In this document: positions 51,132-59,385 of the stretch, in pieces
Numbering within the stretch: position 1 is the first letter of the stretch
Layout: the number at the start of each line of letters is the position of its first letter
Source: JARBUG01 sp035628915
GTDB taxonomy: Bacteria; Bacillota; Sulfobacillia; Symbiobacteriales; Symbiobacteriaceae
Direction: 5' to 3'
Assembly (NCBI GenBank): GCA_035628915.1
Contig: DASPIW010000012.1
Coordinates: 186,001 to 250,000, forward strand
DNA length: 64,000 nt
Notes under the pieces: generated by a model
What the model saw: only the letters and a program-made list of their open reading frames with translations
Databases searched by the model: none
What the model was told of the DNA's origin: nothing
Translations under genes and position numbers: made by a program

Positions 51132-52737
51132 CGGCGAAACCCTCCTCTTCTACTGCGATGGGGGCAGATGGCAAGGTAAAGTGGAACTGGCTCCCCCCGC
51201 CCGGCGCCTCTTCCACCCAAATTGTTCCGCCATGCAGCTCTACCAGGTTGCGGGCCAGGGCCAGTCCAAGCCCGCTGCCGGGGTGATGCTGGCCGGGCGC
51301 TTCCAGCCGGCGAAACGCCTCGAAAATCAGCCGGCGCTGCTCGGGCGGCACGCCGCAGCCGGAATCCTGAACGATTACTTCAACCCATTTGCCCGCCGGG
51401 CGGGCGAACACGCTGACCAGCCCGAGTTCCGGCGTGAACTTGATGGCGTTGCTGAGCAGGTTCAGCAGAATCTGCTTGACGCGCAAAGGGTCGATCAGCA
51501 GCGGCGGTAGGTCCGCCATCGAATCGACAACGAAGGTAATGCGCTTCCGCTCGGCCAGCGGCCGGATGGTCGACTCCACCTGCACCACCAGCTCCGGCAG
51601 GTCCAGTACGTCCTGGAACAGCTGCAGGCGCCCGGCCTCGAGTCGCGACAGATCCAGCAGGTCGTTCACCATCGACAGCAGCCGCCGGCTGCTTTCCAGC
51701 ACATCCTCCAGATACTCGCGCTGCTGGCCTTCGGATTTTTTCAGGAGGAGTTCGGTAAAGGCGATAATGGAGGTTAACGGCGTCCGCAGTTCGTGGCTGA
51801 CAGTGGCCAGGAACTGGGCCTGTACCTTGTTGGCCTGGGCCAGCTCCCGGGTCCGCTCCGCGACTTTTTCTTCGAGGCTGGTGTACAGGTCGTGCAGGCT
51901 GTGGGCCATGGCTTCCATGTTGTCCGCCACGACGCCGAGCTCCTCGCTGCGTTTAAGCAATTCCAGCTCGTTGGGGGCCAGTGCCAGGTTCCCCCGCCCG
52001 ATCTTGCCCGCCACTTTGGCCAGCCGCTCCAAGGGAATTGTCACCAGGCCCCGGGAAAGCAGGTACATGACCAGCAGCGAAGCAGCAGTAACGCCTACGA
52101 CCACCCAGACCTGAATGGCCGTGTTGTGCTGAATCCGGGCGATGGAGTCCGCCATGGGCAGGGTAACGCTGATCGCCCCTGCGAGGTCCCCCTCCGCCAG
52201 CCCCTCCTTGGGGTAGCCGGCAATATCCAGTTCGCCGACAGGCTGGCCATGGCAGACCAGGCACTCCCGCTCCGTCCTGAGCGGAATGGCGTAACGAAAA
52301 ACCGGTGTGCCCGCCTTTTCCACCGGCCTGTAGTACTCAGAGAGCGCAGGGTTCTCCGAGAAACGGCTCAGGGCTTCCCGGTCAAAGTCGTCCGGCGCAT
52401 TCTCGGGCCGGCGGACCTGGAATCTTGTTTGCTTGACCTGGAAGCCGGTGATCTCATGGAAGATGGTGCCGACGCCGCGCCCCACCGCAGCAGGGTTCAA
52501 CCCCTTGAACTCAGTGTGCCCCGACAGCGGGTCCCGGTTAATCCGGTCCTGGTTGCGGGCGATGAACAGGCGGGTGGCGACCAGTTCCTGGGTCATCACT
52601 TTTGCCTTACTGTACATTTCCAGCTGAAGGTCGTGCTGCTGCTGCTTCCACAGCAGCACCAGGTTGGCACCCAGCATGAGCAGGAGGGTCAGGGTAATGC
52701 CGACCATGAACTGAACGCTCAGTTTCCGTCGCGACAT
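51118..52737 (-). CDS. Sensor histidine kinase with DUF3365-type haem-binding sensor
   Basis: From the ATG at 52737 (AAAGGGGGGGCGG upstream) the kinase has 539 residues. Membrane helix 1 (about 8-30) and helix 2 (about 209-228) bracket an extracytoplasmic domain of the DUF3365/Tll0287 type. This contains CLVCH at residues 159-163, a covalent c-type haem site, and a following GDLAGAISVTLPM segment. HAMP (about 229-282) is followed by HisKA (ATVSHELRTPLTSI, phosphohistidine near residue 315) and an HATPase domain (VVDSMADL, NLLSNAIKFTP and SGLGLALARNLVE). A haem sensor beside nitrite reductase genes suggests redox or NO/nitrite sensing. Confidence 0.93.
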   Translation of the reverse strand: MSRRKLSVQFMVGITLTLLLMLGANLVLLWKQQQHDLQLEMYSKAKVMTQELVATRLFIARNQDRINRDPLSGHTEFKGLNPAAVGRGVGTIFHEITGFQVKQTRFQVRRPENAPDDFDREALSRFSENPALSEYYRPVEKAGTPVFRYAIPLRTERECLVCHGQPVGELDIAGYPKEGLAEGDLAGAISVTLPMADSIARIQHNTAIQVWVVVGVTAASLLVMYLLSRGLVTIPLERLAKVAGKIGRGNLALAPNELELLKRSEELGVVADNMEAMAHSLHDLYTSLEEKVAERTRELAQANKVQAQFLATVSHELRTPLTSIIAFTELLLKKSEGQQREYLEDVLESSRRLLSMVNDLLDLSRLEAGRLQLFQDVLDLPELVVQVESTIRPLAERKRITFVVDSMADLPPLLIDPLRVKQILLNLLSNAIKFTPELGLVSVFARPAGKWVEVIVQDSGCGVPPEQRRLIFEAFRRLEAPGQHHPGSGLGLALARNLVELHGGTIWVEEAPGGGSQFHFTLPSAPIAVEEEGFADGED

Positions 52738-52932
52738 GACCGCCCCCCCTTTCATAAGTATTACCCGGCTAAAGTATAAGCCCTTGACATCATCTTCCGG
52801 CATCAGTACAGAGCACTGTTTTCCCTAGTGCCAAGGGATTACCCGGTGTTGCCGCCTCCCCGGTCCGCCCCCTCCAGAAAAATCTTTTGGGGGCCGGAAG
52901 GAATCGCAGAAGTGACAGAGAATCTACGTCTG

Positions 52933-52946
52933 TGGAAACGGTTCCA
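52933..52946. promoter_or_regulatory. LacI-type operator 1 upstream of rbsR
   Basis: TGGAAACGGTTCCA is a near-perfect palindrome with the central CG typical of LacI/CcpA-family sites. Its centre is 57 bases from that of operator 2, about five helical turns, suitable for looping. Confidence 0.75.
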
Positions 52947-52989
52947 TTCTTGGATGAAAAGGAATGGAGCCGCTATCTTAGAGGTTGTG

Positions 52990-53003
52990 TGGAAACGCTT
53001 CCA
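52990..53003. promoter_or_regulatory. LacI-type operator 2 upstream of rbsR
   Basis: TGGAAACGCTTCCA matches operator 1 at 13 of 14 positions and lies 22 bases before the rbsR start, where a bound repressor would block initiation. Together the two sites indicate autoregulation of the ribose operon. Confidence 0.75.
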
Positions 53004-53025
53004 TAGAGGGGCAAGTGGACAAACG

Positions 53026-54042
53026 ATGAGCCCTACCATTCGTGACGTGGCAAAGACGGCAGGCGTCGGATTGGGCACGGTATCCCGAGTTTTGAACAAC
53101 AGCGGCTATGTCAAACCCGAGACGCGGGAGCGCGTTCTGCAGGCAGCCGACTACCTCGGTTTCGTGCCGAACATGGTAGCCCGCAGCCTGGTCCGTAAAA
53201 CGACTTCCACCATTGGACTGATCATCCCGGATATCACCAACCCGTTCTTCCCCGCCGTGACGCGGGGTGTGGAGGATGAAGCTAGCGAGGCGGGTTTCAC
53301 CGTTTTCCTGTGCAACACCGACAACGACCCGGGCATGGAAGCGCAGGACGTGAAGAAACTGCGTGAGCGCCAGGTCGACGGGATGATTTTCGTGGGCACC
53401 ACCGACCGGCGTGAGCTGGTCGAAGCGCTGCTGGCCGAAGGGATTCCCGTCGTGGTGACCGACCGTCAGGTCGCCGACCTCGATGTGGACAGCGTGCTGG
53501 TCGATAATGCGGCCGGCGCCCGGTCGGCCTGCCGGCACCTGATTGATCTGGGCCACGCGCAGATTGCACACGCAGCCGGACATCGCCTGACCCGCACGGG
53601 ACAGGAACGGTTCGCCGGCTATACGCAGGCGCTGCAGGAAGCCGGCATACCCGCAGATGAAGGCCTGATCGCGTGGGGCGACTTCACCGTGGAGTCGGGC
53701 TACAGGGTCGCCCAGGTGTTGCTGGGGCGGGCGCCCCGGCCCACGGCCGTCTTCGCCGCTAACGACATGATGGCCTTCGGCGTCCTCCGGGCCGCTCAGG
53801 AAGCTGGAATCGCCGTCCCCGAGGAGCTCTCGGTGGTTGGCTTCGACGACATTCAGATGGCCGGCCTGTTCCGGCCGGGCCTGACGACGGTGCGCCAGCC
53901 CGCATACGAAATGGGCCGGCTTGCCATGACGCTTTTGCTTGAACGCATTGCCGGCAGTGCGCTGGGCAACAGCCGGCACCATTCATTCCAACCGGAGTTG
54001 GTCGTGCGGGGCACGACCCGGAGGAGGGATCCGCTTGGGTAA
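53026..54042 (+). CDS. rbsR: LacI-family ribose operon repressor
   Basis: A 338-residue regulator from the ATG at 53026. The DNA-binding domain (IRDVAKTAGVGLGTVSRVLN, hinge segment LGFVPNMVARSLVR) is followed by a sugar-binding core (TIGLIIPDITNPFFPAVTRG, FVGTTDRRELVEALL and AVFAANDMMAFGVLRA). It is the first gene of the rbsRKDACB operon and has two matching palindromes upstream. The upstream extension of the frame to 52828 crosses the operators and is not coding. Confidence 0.93.
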   Translation: MSPTIRDVAKTAGVGLGTVSRVLNNSGYVKPETRERVLQAADYLGFVPNMVARSLVRKTTSTIGLIIPDITNPFFPAVTRGVEDEASEAGFTVFLCNTDNDPGMEAQDVKKLRERQVDGMIFVGTTDRRELVEALLAEGIPVVVTDRQVADLDVDSVLVDNAAGARSACRHLIDLGHAQIAHAAGHRLTRTGQERFAGYTQALQEAGIPADEGLIAWGDFTVESGYRVAQVLLGRAPRPTAVFAANDMMAFGVLRAAQEAGIAVPEELSVVGFDDIQMAGLFRPGLTTVRQPAYEMGRLAMTLLLERIAGSALGNSRHHSFQPELVVRGTTRRRDPLG

Positions 54043-54979
54043 GCATGTGGTTGTGGTCGGAAGCCTCAACCTCGACCTGGTGGTCCGGCCCCGGCGGGCG
54101 CCGGCTGCAGGCGAGACGGTATTTGCTCCCGCGCTGGAGCGCTATCCGGGGGGCAAGGGCGGCAATCAGGCCGTCGCTGCCGCCCGCCTCGGGGTGCCGG
54201 TAGCCATGGTCGGCTGCGTGGGTGCCGACGGGTTCGGCGATGAACTGGTGGCCAACCTGGTGGCCGATGGCGTTCGCATCTCCGCTGTCGCTCATTCGGA
54301 GACCGCGGGGACGGGTACAGCCCTGATTACGGTTGATGCCACGGGTCAGAACCGGATTGTGGTCATCTCCGGCGCCAACGCTCAGGTGACTCCGTCGCTG
54401 GTGGAACAGCACGCAGATCTGATCGAATCGGCGGCAGCCATTCTGCTGCAACTGGAGATTCCTGTGGAGGCCTGCCTGCAGGCTGCGGAGATCGCTGCCG
54501 CCGCCGGCGTCCCGGTGATCCTGGACCCCGCGCCGGCACCGCCGCCGGGAGAACCGCTGCCGGCCCGCCTGTGTGAACTGGCCTGGCTGGTCACGCCCAA
54601 CGAAACCGAAGCCTCGGTGATGACGGGTCTACCAGTGGAAGGCCGCGCTGGGGTGCCCGAAGTAGCTGCCGCACTGCGGGCTCAGGGGTTCCAGCGGGTC
54701 ATTGTCAAGGCCGGCGGCGCCGGCGCCTACCTGTGCACGGACGCCGGCGGAATCTGGTACGACAGCTTCCAGGTGCCTGTGGTCGATACGACGGCCGCCG
54801 GGGACGCATTCGCCGGCGGGTTGGCCGCCGCCCTTGCCCTGGGCCTGCCCCTGGAGCAGGCCGTGGTGTGGGGATCGGCCGCCGGTGCGCTGGCCGTAAC
54901 CCGCCCGGGCGCCCAGCCGTCCATGGGAACCCTCGCTGAACTGAAGGCACTCATTGATGAAAGCCGGAGGGATCAGTAA
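54035..54979 (+). CDS. rbsK: Ribokinase
   Basis: A 314-residue PfkB-family kinase starting at TTG (54035), seven bases after GGAGGAGG and overlapping rbsR by eight bases. Substrate and ATP motifs are KHVVVVGSLNLDLVVRP, YPGGKGGNQAVAAARLG, and the C-terminal signature DTTAAGDAFAGGLAAAL containing the catalytic aspartate. It phosphorylates ribose after uptake. A 1-base overlap (TAATG) couples it to rbsD. Confidence 0.95.
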   Translation: MGKHVVVVGSLNLDLVVRPRRAPAAGETVFAPALERYPGGKGGNQAVAAARLGVPVAMVGCVGADGFGDELVANLVADGVRISAVAHSETAGTGTALITVDATGQNRIVVISGANAQVTPSLVEQHADLIESAAAILLQLEIPVEACLQAAEIAAAAGVPVILDPAPAPPPGEPLPARLCELAWLVTPNETEASVMTGLPVEGRAGVPEVAAALRAQGFQRVIVKAGGAGAYLCTDAGGIWYDSFQVPVVDTTAAGDAFAGGLAAALALGLPLEQAVVWGSAAGALAVTRPGAQPSMGTLAELKALIDESRRDQ

Positions 54980-55374
54980 TGAAAAAGACCACGCTCTTGA
55001 ACCAGGGTCTGTCGGAAGTGATTGCGGGCATGGGCCATGGTGACATGCTCGTGATCGGCGACTACGGTTTGCCCTGCCCCCCGGGCATCCGCCGGATTGA
55101 CCTGGCGCTCCGCCCCGGCGTCCCTACGTTCCTGGAGACCGTCGAAACCATTCTCACGGAACTGCAGGTCGAGTCAGCATACGTAGCCGGGGAGACCTAC
55201 GTCAACAACGCCCCGTGCGCTGACGGCCTGGTCCGGTGCCTCGGTCCGGTCAAGATTGAGCAGATCAACCACGAGCAGTTGAAGCTGCTCTCCGCCCGGG
55301 CCGTGGCTCTGGTGCGGACCGGCGAATGCAAGCCGTATGCCAACGTGATCCTCAAGGCAGGGGTGACGTTCTGA
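54979..55374 (+). CDS. rbsD: D-ribose pyranase
   Basis: A 131-residue RbsD/FucU-family protein that interconverts pyranose and furanose forms of ribose so that ribokinase can use it. The histidine-containing loop GMGHGDMLVIGDYGLPCP, the DLALRPGVPTFLETV stretch and the C-terminal VRTGECKPYANVIL active-site motif are conserved. Stop and start overlap with rbsA (TGATG). Confidence 0.95.
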   Translation: MKKTTLLNQGLSEVIAGMGHGDMLVIGDYGLPCPPGIRRIDLALRPGVPTFLETVETILTELQVESAYVAGETYVNNAPCADGLVRCLGPVKIEQINHEQLKLLSARAVALVRTGECKPYANVILKAGVTF

Positions 55375-56876
55375 TGCCGCCCATCGTGGAGATGAAGGGA
55401 ATCGTCAAACGCTTTCCCGGCGTGAATGCCCTCACGGGCGTCGACTTTACCCTGCACGCGGGCGAAATCCACTCCCTACTCGGCGAGAACGGGGCCGGCA
55501 AATCCACCCTCATGAAAGTGCTCGGCGGGCTCTACCAGCCGGAAGCCGGGGAGATCTGCGTGGGAGGGCAGGCCGTCACCATCGACTCCCCGAGCCGGGC
55601 AACGGAGCTGGGCATCGGCTTCATCCACCAGGAACTCCACCTGGCCGGCCACCTGACGGTCGCGGAGAACATTTTCCTGGGGCAGCCGCCCGTGAAGGGG
55701 CCGCTGCGCCGGATCGACTGGGCCGCCATGCGGCTGGGCGCCCGGGCCGTGTTGGAGCGGCTCGGCACGCAGATCAATCCGGATACGCAAGTCGATGAGC
55801 TGAGCGTCGGCAACCGCCAGATGGTCGAAATCGCCAAGGCGCTGTCGCTCAACGCCCGGGTCCTGATTATGGATGAGCCCACGGCCGCCCTGACCGAAGC
55901 GGAGTCCGAGCGGCTGGCGGGCGTCGTCCGCAGCCTCGCCGCCGACGGTGTGGCCATCGTGTATATATCGCACCGGCTCGAAGAGATCTTCCGGCTCTGC
56001 CAGTCGGTCACCGTGCTGCGGGACGGCCAACTCGTCGGGACCTGCAAGGTGGCTGAGGTGACGCCGGACCGTCTGATTACGATGATGGTCGGGCGGGCGC
56101 TGACCGAGCGCTTCCCCAAAGTGGAAACCACTCCGGGCGACCTGTTGCTGGAAGTCTCCGGATTGACCATCCCCGGCCTGTTCCGAGATGTCTCCTTCGC
56201 CCTGCATAGAGGCGAGATCCTGGGGGTCGCCGGCCTGATGGGCGCCGGACGCACGGAAGTGATGCGGGCCGTGGCCGGCGTTGACCGGCCGGGCGCCGGC
56301 ACCGTTACGCTGGGCGGCCAACCCCTCCCCCCGGGCAACCCGGCGGTCGCCATCGCCAAGGGCCTGGTGCTGGTGCCGGAGGACCGCAAGAAGCAGGGGC
56401 TGCTCACGGACCGCAGCGTCCGGGAGAACACTTCGCTGGCCGTCCTTCGCAGCCTCACCCGTGGCGGACTGCTGCGGGGCGACCGGGAGCGGGCCATGGT
56501 GGATCGGTTCATCGCCGACCTGGGCATCCGCACTCCCAACCGGGAGCAGTCGGTGACGCTGCTCAGCGGCGGCAATCAGCAGAAAGTCGTCCTGGCGCGG
56601 TGGCTTTCCACCAACCCCAGAGTGTTGATTCTGGACGAACCCACCCGCGGCATCGACGTCGGTGCAAAGGCTGAAATCTACAAACTGATGGGACGCCTGG
56701 TCCAGGAAGGGATGGGCATCATCCTCGTCTCGTCGGAACTGCCGGAAGTGCTGGGCCTGTCGGACCGGATTCTCGTCATGCACAAGGGGCGGCTGACCGG
56801 AGAGTTCCGCCGCCACGAAGCAGACCAGGAACAGATTATGCGAGCTGCCACCGGGAGGGTAGAAGATGCAGGGTAA
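55374..56876 (+). CDS. rbsA: Ribose ABC transporter ATP-binding protein (tandem ATPase)
   Basis: A 500-residue protein with two ABC domains. The first has a full Walker A (GENGAGKST), signature LSVGNRQMVEIAKAL and Walker B VLIMDEPTAAL. The second has a degenerate Walker A (GLMGAGRTEVM), signature LLSGGNQQKVVLARWL and ILDEPTRGIDVG. This asymmetry is normal for RbsA/MglA proteins. The start at 55374 is fixed by the overlap with rbsD; the 3' end overlaps rbsC by 11 bases. Confidence 0.95.
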   Translation: MPPIVEMKGIVKRFPGVNALTGVDFTLHAGEIHSLLGENGAGKSTLMKVLGGLYQPEAGEICVGGQAVTIDSPSRATELGIGFIHQELHLAGHLTVAENIFLGQPPVKGPLRRIDWAAMRLGARAVLERLGTQINPDTQVDELSVGNRQMVEIAKALSLNARVLIMDEPTAALTEAESERLAGVVRSLAADGVAIVYISHRLEEIFRLCQSVTVLRDGQLVGTCKVAEVTPDRLITMMVGRALTERFPKVETTPGDLLLEVSGLTIPGLFRDVSFALHRGEILGVAGLMGAGRTEVMRAVAGVDRPGAGTVTLGGQPLPPGNPAVAIAKGLVLVPEDRKKQGLLTDRSVRENTSLAVLRSLTRGGLLRGDRERAMVDRFIADLGIRTPNREQSVTLLSGGNQQKVVLARWLSTNPRVLILDEPTRGIDVGAKAEIYKLMGRLVQEGMGIILVSSELPEVLGLSDRILVMHKGRLTGEFRRHEADQEQIMRAATGRVEDAG

Positions 56877-57798
56877 AGAGTTCTGGCAAAGCCGCCTGCG
56901 AAAGATGGGGCCGGGGCTGGCCGTGCTGATTTTGGGCATCGCCTTGTCCATCATGTCCGACCGTTTCCTGACCGTCAACAACATCCTGAACGTGCTCCGC
57001 CAGGTCTCCATCAATACGATTATCGCCTGCGGCATGACGATGGTGATTCTGACCGGCGGTATCGATCTGTCGGTGGGCCCGGTGCTGGCCCTGTCCGCGG
57101 CCATCATGGCCGGGCTCGCCGCCTCCGGCACATCACCCGTCATCGCCGTGCTGGTTGGGCTGACCATCGGCGCCGGGCTGGGCCTGGCGAACGGCATCAT
57201 CGTTACCCGGGGCAAGGTCGCCCCCTTCGTCGCCACGCTTGCCACGATGACCATCGCCCGCGGCCTTACCCTCGTCTACACGCAAGGCCGTCCCATCACG
57301 GGTCTGCCCGAATCGCTCCGGAGCATGGGCACGGCCTACGTCGGGCCGATCCCCTTGCCAATCATCTTCATGGCGGTCATCGTCGGGCTGACGTATCTGG
57401 TGCTGGCCCATACGCCGTTCGGACGCTTCATCTACGCTGTCGGAAGCAACGAAGAGGCCGCCCGCTTCTCCGGCATCTCAGTCAAGTGGGTGACGACCCT
57501 GACCTACACGTTGGCCGGTCTCGGCGCCGCGATGGCCGGCGTGATTCTGACAGGACGGCTCAACTCAGCGCAGCCAACCGCCGGCACCGGCTTCGAGCTG
57601 GATGCGATCGCTGCCGTCGTTCTCGGTGGGACAAGCCTGTCGGGCGGCAAGGGCAGCGTGCTCGGCACCGTCATCGGCGCCCTGATCATCGGGATTCTGG
57701 ACAACGGGCTCAATCTGCTCAACGTCTCATCGTTCTACCAACAGGTTGCAAAGGGCGCTGTAATTCTGGTGGCGGTTCTCATCGACCGCCGCAAGTAG
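56866..57798 (+). CDS. rbsC: Ribose ABC transporter permease
   Basis: A 310-residue membrane protein with about eight to ten helices. Family landmarks are TMVILTGGIDLSVGPVLALSA, NGIIVTRGKVAPFVATLATM, AVGSNEEAARFSGISV and the GTSLSGGKGSVLGTVIGALI region near the C-terminus. It forms the channel with RbsA and receives ribose from RbsB. Confidence 0.95.
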   Translation: MQGKEFWQSRLRKMGPGLAVLILGIALSIMSDRFLTVNNILNVLRQVSINTIIACGMTMVILTGGIDLSVGPVLALSAAIMAGLAASGTSPVIAVLVGLTIGAGLGLANGIIVTRGKVAPFVATLATMTIARGLTLVYTQGRPITGLPESLRSMGTAYVGPIPLPIIFMAVIVGLTYLVLAHTPFGRFIYAVGSNEEAARFSGISVKWVTTLTYTLAGLGAAMAGVILTGRLNSAQPTAGTGFELDAIAAVVLGGTSLSGGKGSVLGTVIGALIIGILDNGLNLLNVSSFYQQVAKGAVILVAVLIDRRK

Positions 57799-57845
57799 GA
57801 CCGCCCCTGACAATACCCCCAAACGCATGGAGGAGGACACGACAC

Positions 57846-58778
57846 ATGAAACGCTTCGCATGGATGATGGTTCTGGTTCTGATGCTCGGTGCCCTGACCG
57901 CTTGCAGCGGCGCCAAGAAGGAAGAGCCGAAGAAGGACGCCGCACCTGCCCCCGCCGCCGTTCAGAAGACCATCGGCCTCGCAGTCTCGACCCTCAACAA
58001 CCCGTTCTTCGTCGACCTGCGGGACGGCGCCCAGGCCGCAGCCGACAAGGCCGGCTACAAGCTGATTGTCCTGGACGCCCAGAACGATACGGCCAAGCAG
58101 GCCAGCCAGGTCGAAGACCTGATCACCCGGAAAGTCAACGTCATCCTGATCAACCCCGCCGACAGCAGCGCCATCGTTCCGGCGATTGAGCAGGCCAACA
58201 AGGCCGGCATTCCCGTCATCACCGTTGACCGCGGCGCCACCGGCGGCAAGGTTGCAGCCCACGTCGCCTCCGACAACGTCGCTGGCGGCAAGATGGCCGG
58301 CGAGTTGATTGTGCAGCTGACCGGCAGCAAGGGCAAGATCGCTGAGCTCGAAGGCATCCCCGGCACCTCCGCCGCCAACGATCGCGGCAAGGGCTTCCAC
58401 CAGGCCGTCGACGGCAAGGCGGACCTGAAGGTCGTCGCCAAGCAGCCGGCCGATTTCGACCGCGCCAAGGGTCTGAAGGTCATGGAGAACATCCTCCAGG
58501 CCAACCCCGATATCGTTGCCGTCTTCGCCCATAACGACGAAATGGCCCTGGGCGCCCTGGAGGCGATCAAGGCCGCCGGGAAGGAAGGCAAAATTCAGGT
58601 CGTCGGCTTCGACGCTACCGCCGACGCCGTCAAGGCCGTGAAGGAAAAGAAGATGGCCGCCACCGTGGCCCAGAAGCCGAAGGATATCGGCCGCCTGGGC
58701 GTGGAGACCGCACAGAAGGTCATCGAAGGCAAGACCGTGGAAGCTAACATTCCCGTGGCTCTCGAACTCGTCAAGTAA
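57846..58778 (+). CDS. rbsB: Ribose ABC transporter substrate-binding lipoprotein
   Basis: A 310-residue lipoprotein: signal helix MVLVLMLGALTACSG with lipobox cysteine, an acidic/alanine-rich linker, and the type I periplasmic-binding fold (GLAVSTLNNPFFVDLRDGAQ, then KVNVILINPADSSAIVPAI, VDRGATGGKVAAHVASDN, FAHNDEMALGALEAI and GFDATADAVKAVKEKKM). Aromatic and polar residues that bind ribose are in the expected segments. GGAGGAGG precedes the start. Confidence 0.95.
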   Translation: MKRFAWMMVLVLMLGALTACSGAKKEEPKKDAAPAPAAVQKTIGLAVSTLNNPFFVDLRDGAQAAADKAGYKLIVLDAQNDTAKQASQVEDLITRKVNVILINPADSSAIVPAIEQANKAGIPVITVDRGATGGKVAAHVASDNVAGGKMAGELIVQLTGSKGKIAELEGIPGTSAANDRGKGFHQAVDGKADLKVVAKQPADFDRAKGLKVMENILQANPDIVAVFAHNDEMALGALEAIKAAGKEGKIQVVGFDATADAVKAVKEKKMAATVAQKPKDIGRLGVETAQKVIEGKTVEANIPVALELVK

Positions 58779-58785
58779 GTGCGAT

Positions 58786-58817
58786 GGCGCCTCCGCCTCT
58801 CATCGGGCGGGGGCGCC
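58786..58817 (+). terminator. Hairpin at the end of the ribose operon
   Basis: GGCGCCTCCGCC pairs with GGGCGGGGGCGCC around a TCTCATC-type loop, eight bases beyond the rbsB stop. The following GTTCTGC is a poor T-tract, but the position suits a terminator. Confidence 0.6.
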
Positions 58818-58929
58818 GTTCTGCATAAGCGAATAGTGCAATAGGTCACGAGGAGTTGGAGGGTTCGGCCTTTTCCGCGGCAAGGGCCAGACTCACAGCT
58901 CGCCGGCGGGAGGAGTGGCCCGCGCGTGA

Positions 58930-59340
58930 AATCGCCGGTGTGGATGGCGTTCTCGCCACCTGGACCTTCGTTGTGGCCACCGTGCCCCTGACCCCGCAAA
59001 CCCGGGGCATGTTCGGCGCCCGGGAGCTCAGCCTCATGAAGCCAGCCCCTGGTTTTTGTCAATCAGTACCGAGGCAAGGTGGTCAAAGAGATTGGGCTCT
59101 ATGAGGCGCTGAAGAAAAGGCGCCCCTGGTCTGCCAGTCTTGATGTGTACGAGAGCCCATCAGGCCAAACCATCCGCTGCTCTCGCTGCCAAACGTGGTC
59201 TGCCTGCCGCACATCGCAAGCGCGGCGTTCAAGACTCGCACCGCCATGGCCAAGCTTGCGGCCAGCAATCTCGTGGCCGCTCTGGCCAGCCAAAAGGTGC
59301 CGTCACCCGTCAACCCGGAAGTGCTGGGCGCCGGCGAAAT
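58930..59340 (+). pseudogene. Frameshifted remnant of a D-2-hydroxyacid dehydrogenase
   Basis: Successive frames read as one D-isomer-specific 2-hydroxyacid dehydrogenase: FVVATVPLTPQTRGMFGARE in the first, RGKVVKEIGLYEALKKRRP with SLDVYES in another, and LPNVVCLPHIASAAFKTRTA then MAKLAASNLVAALASQK in a third. At least two frameshifts separate them, and the N-terminal half including the NAD-binding GxGxxG is missing. The catalytic histidine region (LPHIAS) survives in the sequence but cannot be translated with the rest. It is a dead gene between the ribose operon and ylbJ. Confidence 0.75.
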
Positions 59341-59349
59341 GCAAGAGGC

Positions 59350-59385
59350 CCCGACCTCGGAAAACCCGAGATCGGGGTCTTTGCA
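59350..59385. terminator. Terminator between the remnant and ylbJ
   Basis: GCCCCGACCTCGG and CCGAGATCGGGGT pair with one mismatch around AAAAC, followed by CTTTG on the plus strand. It lies directly after the ylbJ stop codon on the minus strand. Confidence 0.7.

Noticed and set aside
58856..59104. Intact 82-residue gene downstream of rbsB
   Set aside because: Its sequence is part of a hydroxyacid dehydrogenase that continues in other frames, so it is a pseudogene fragment.
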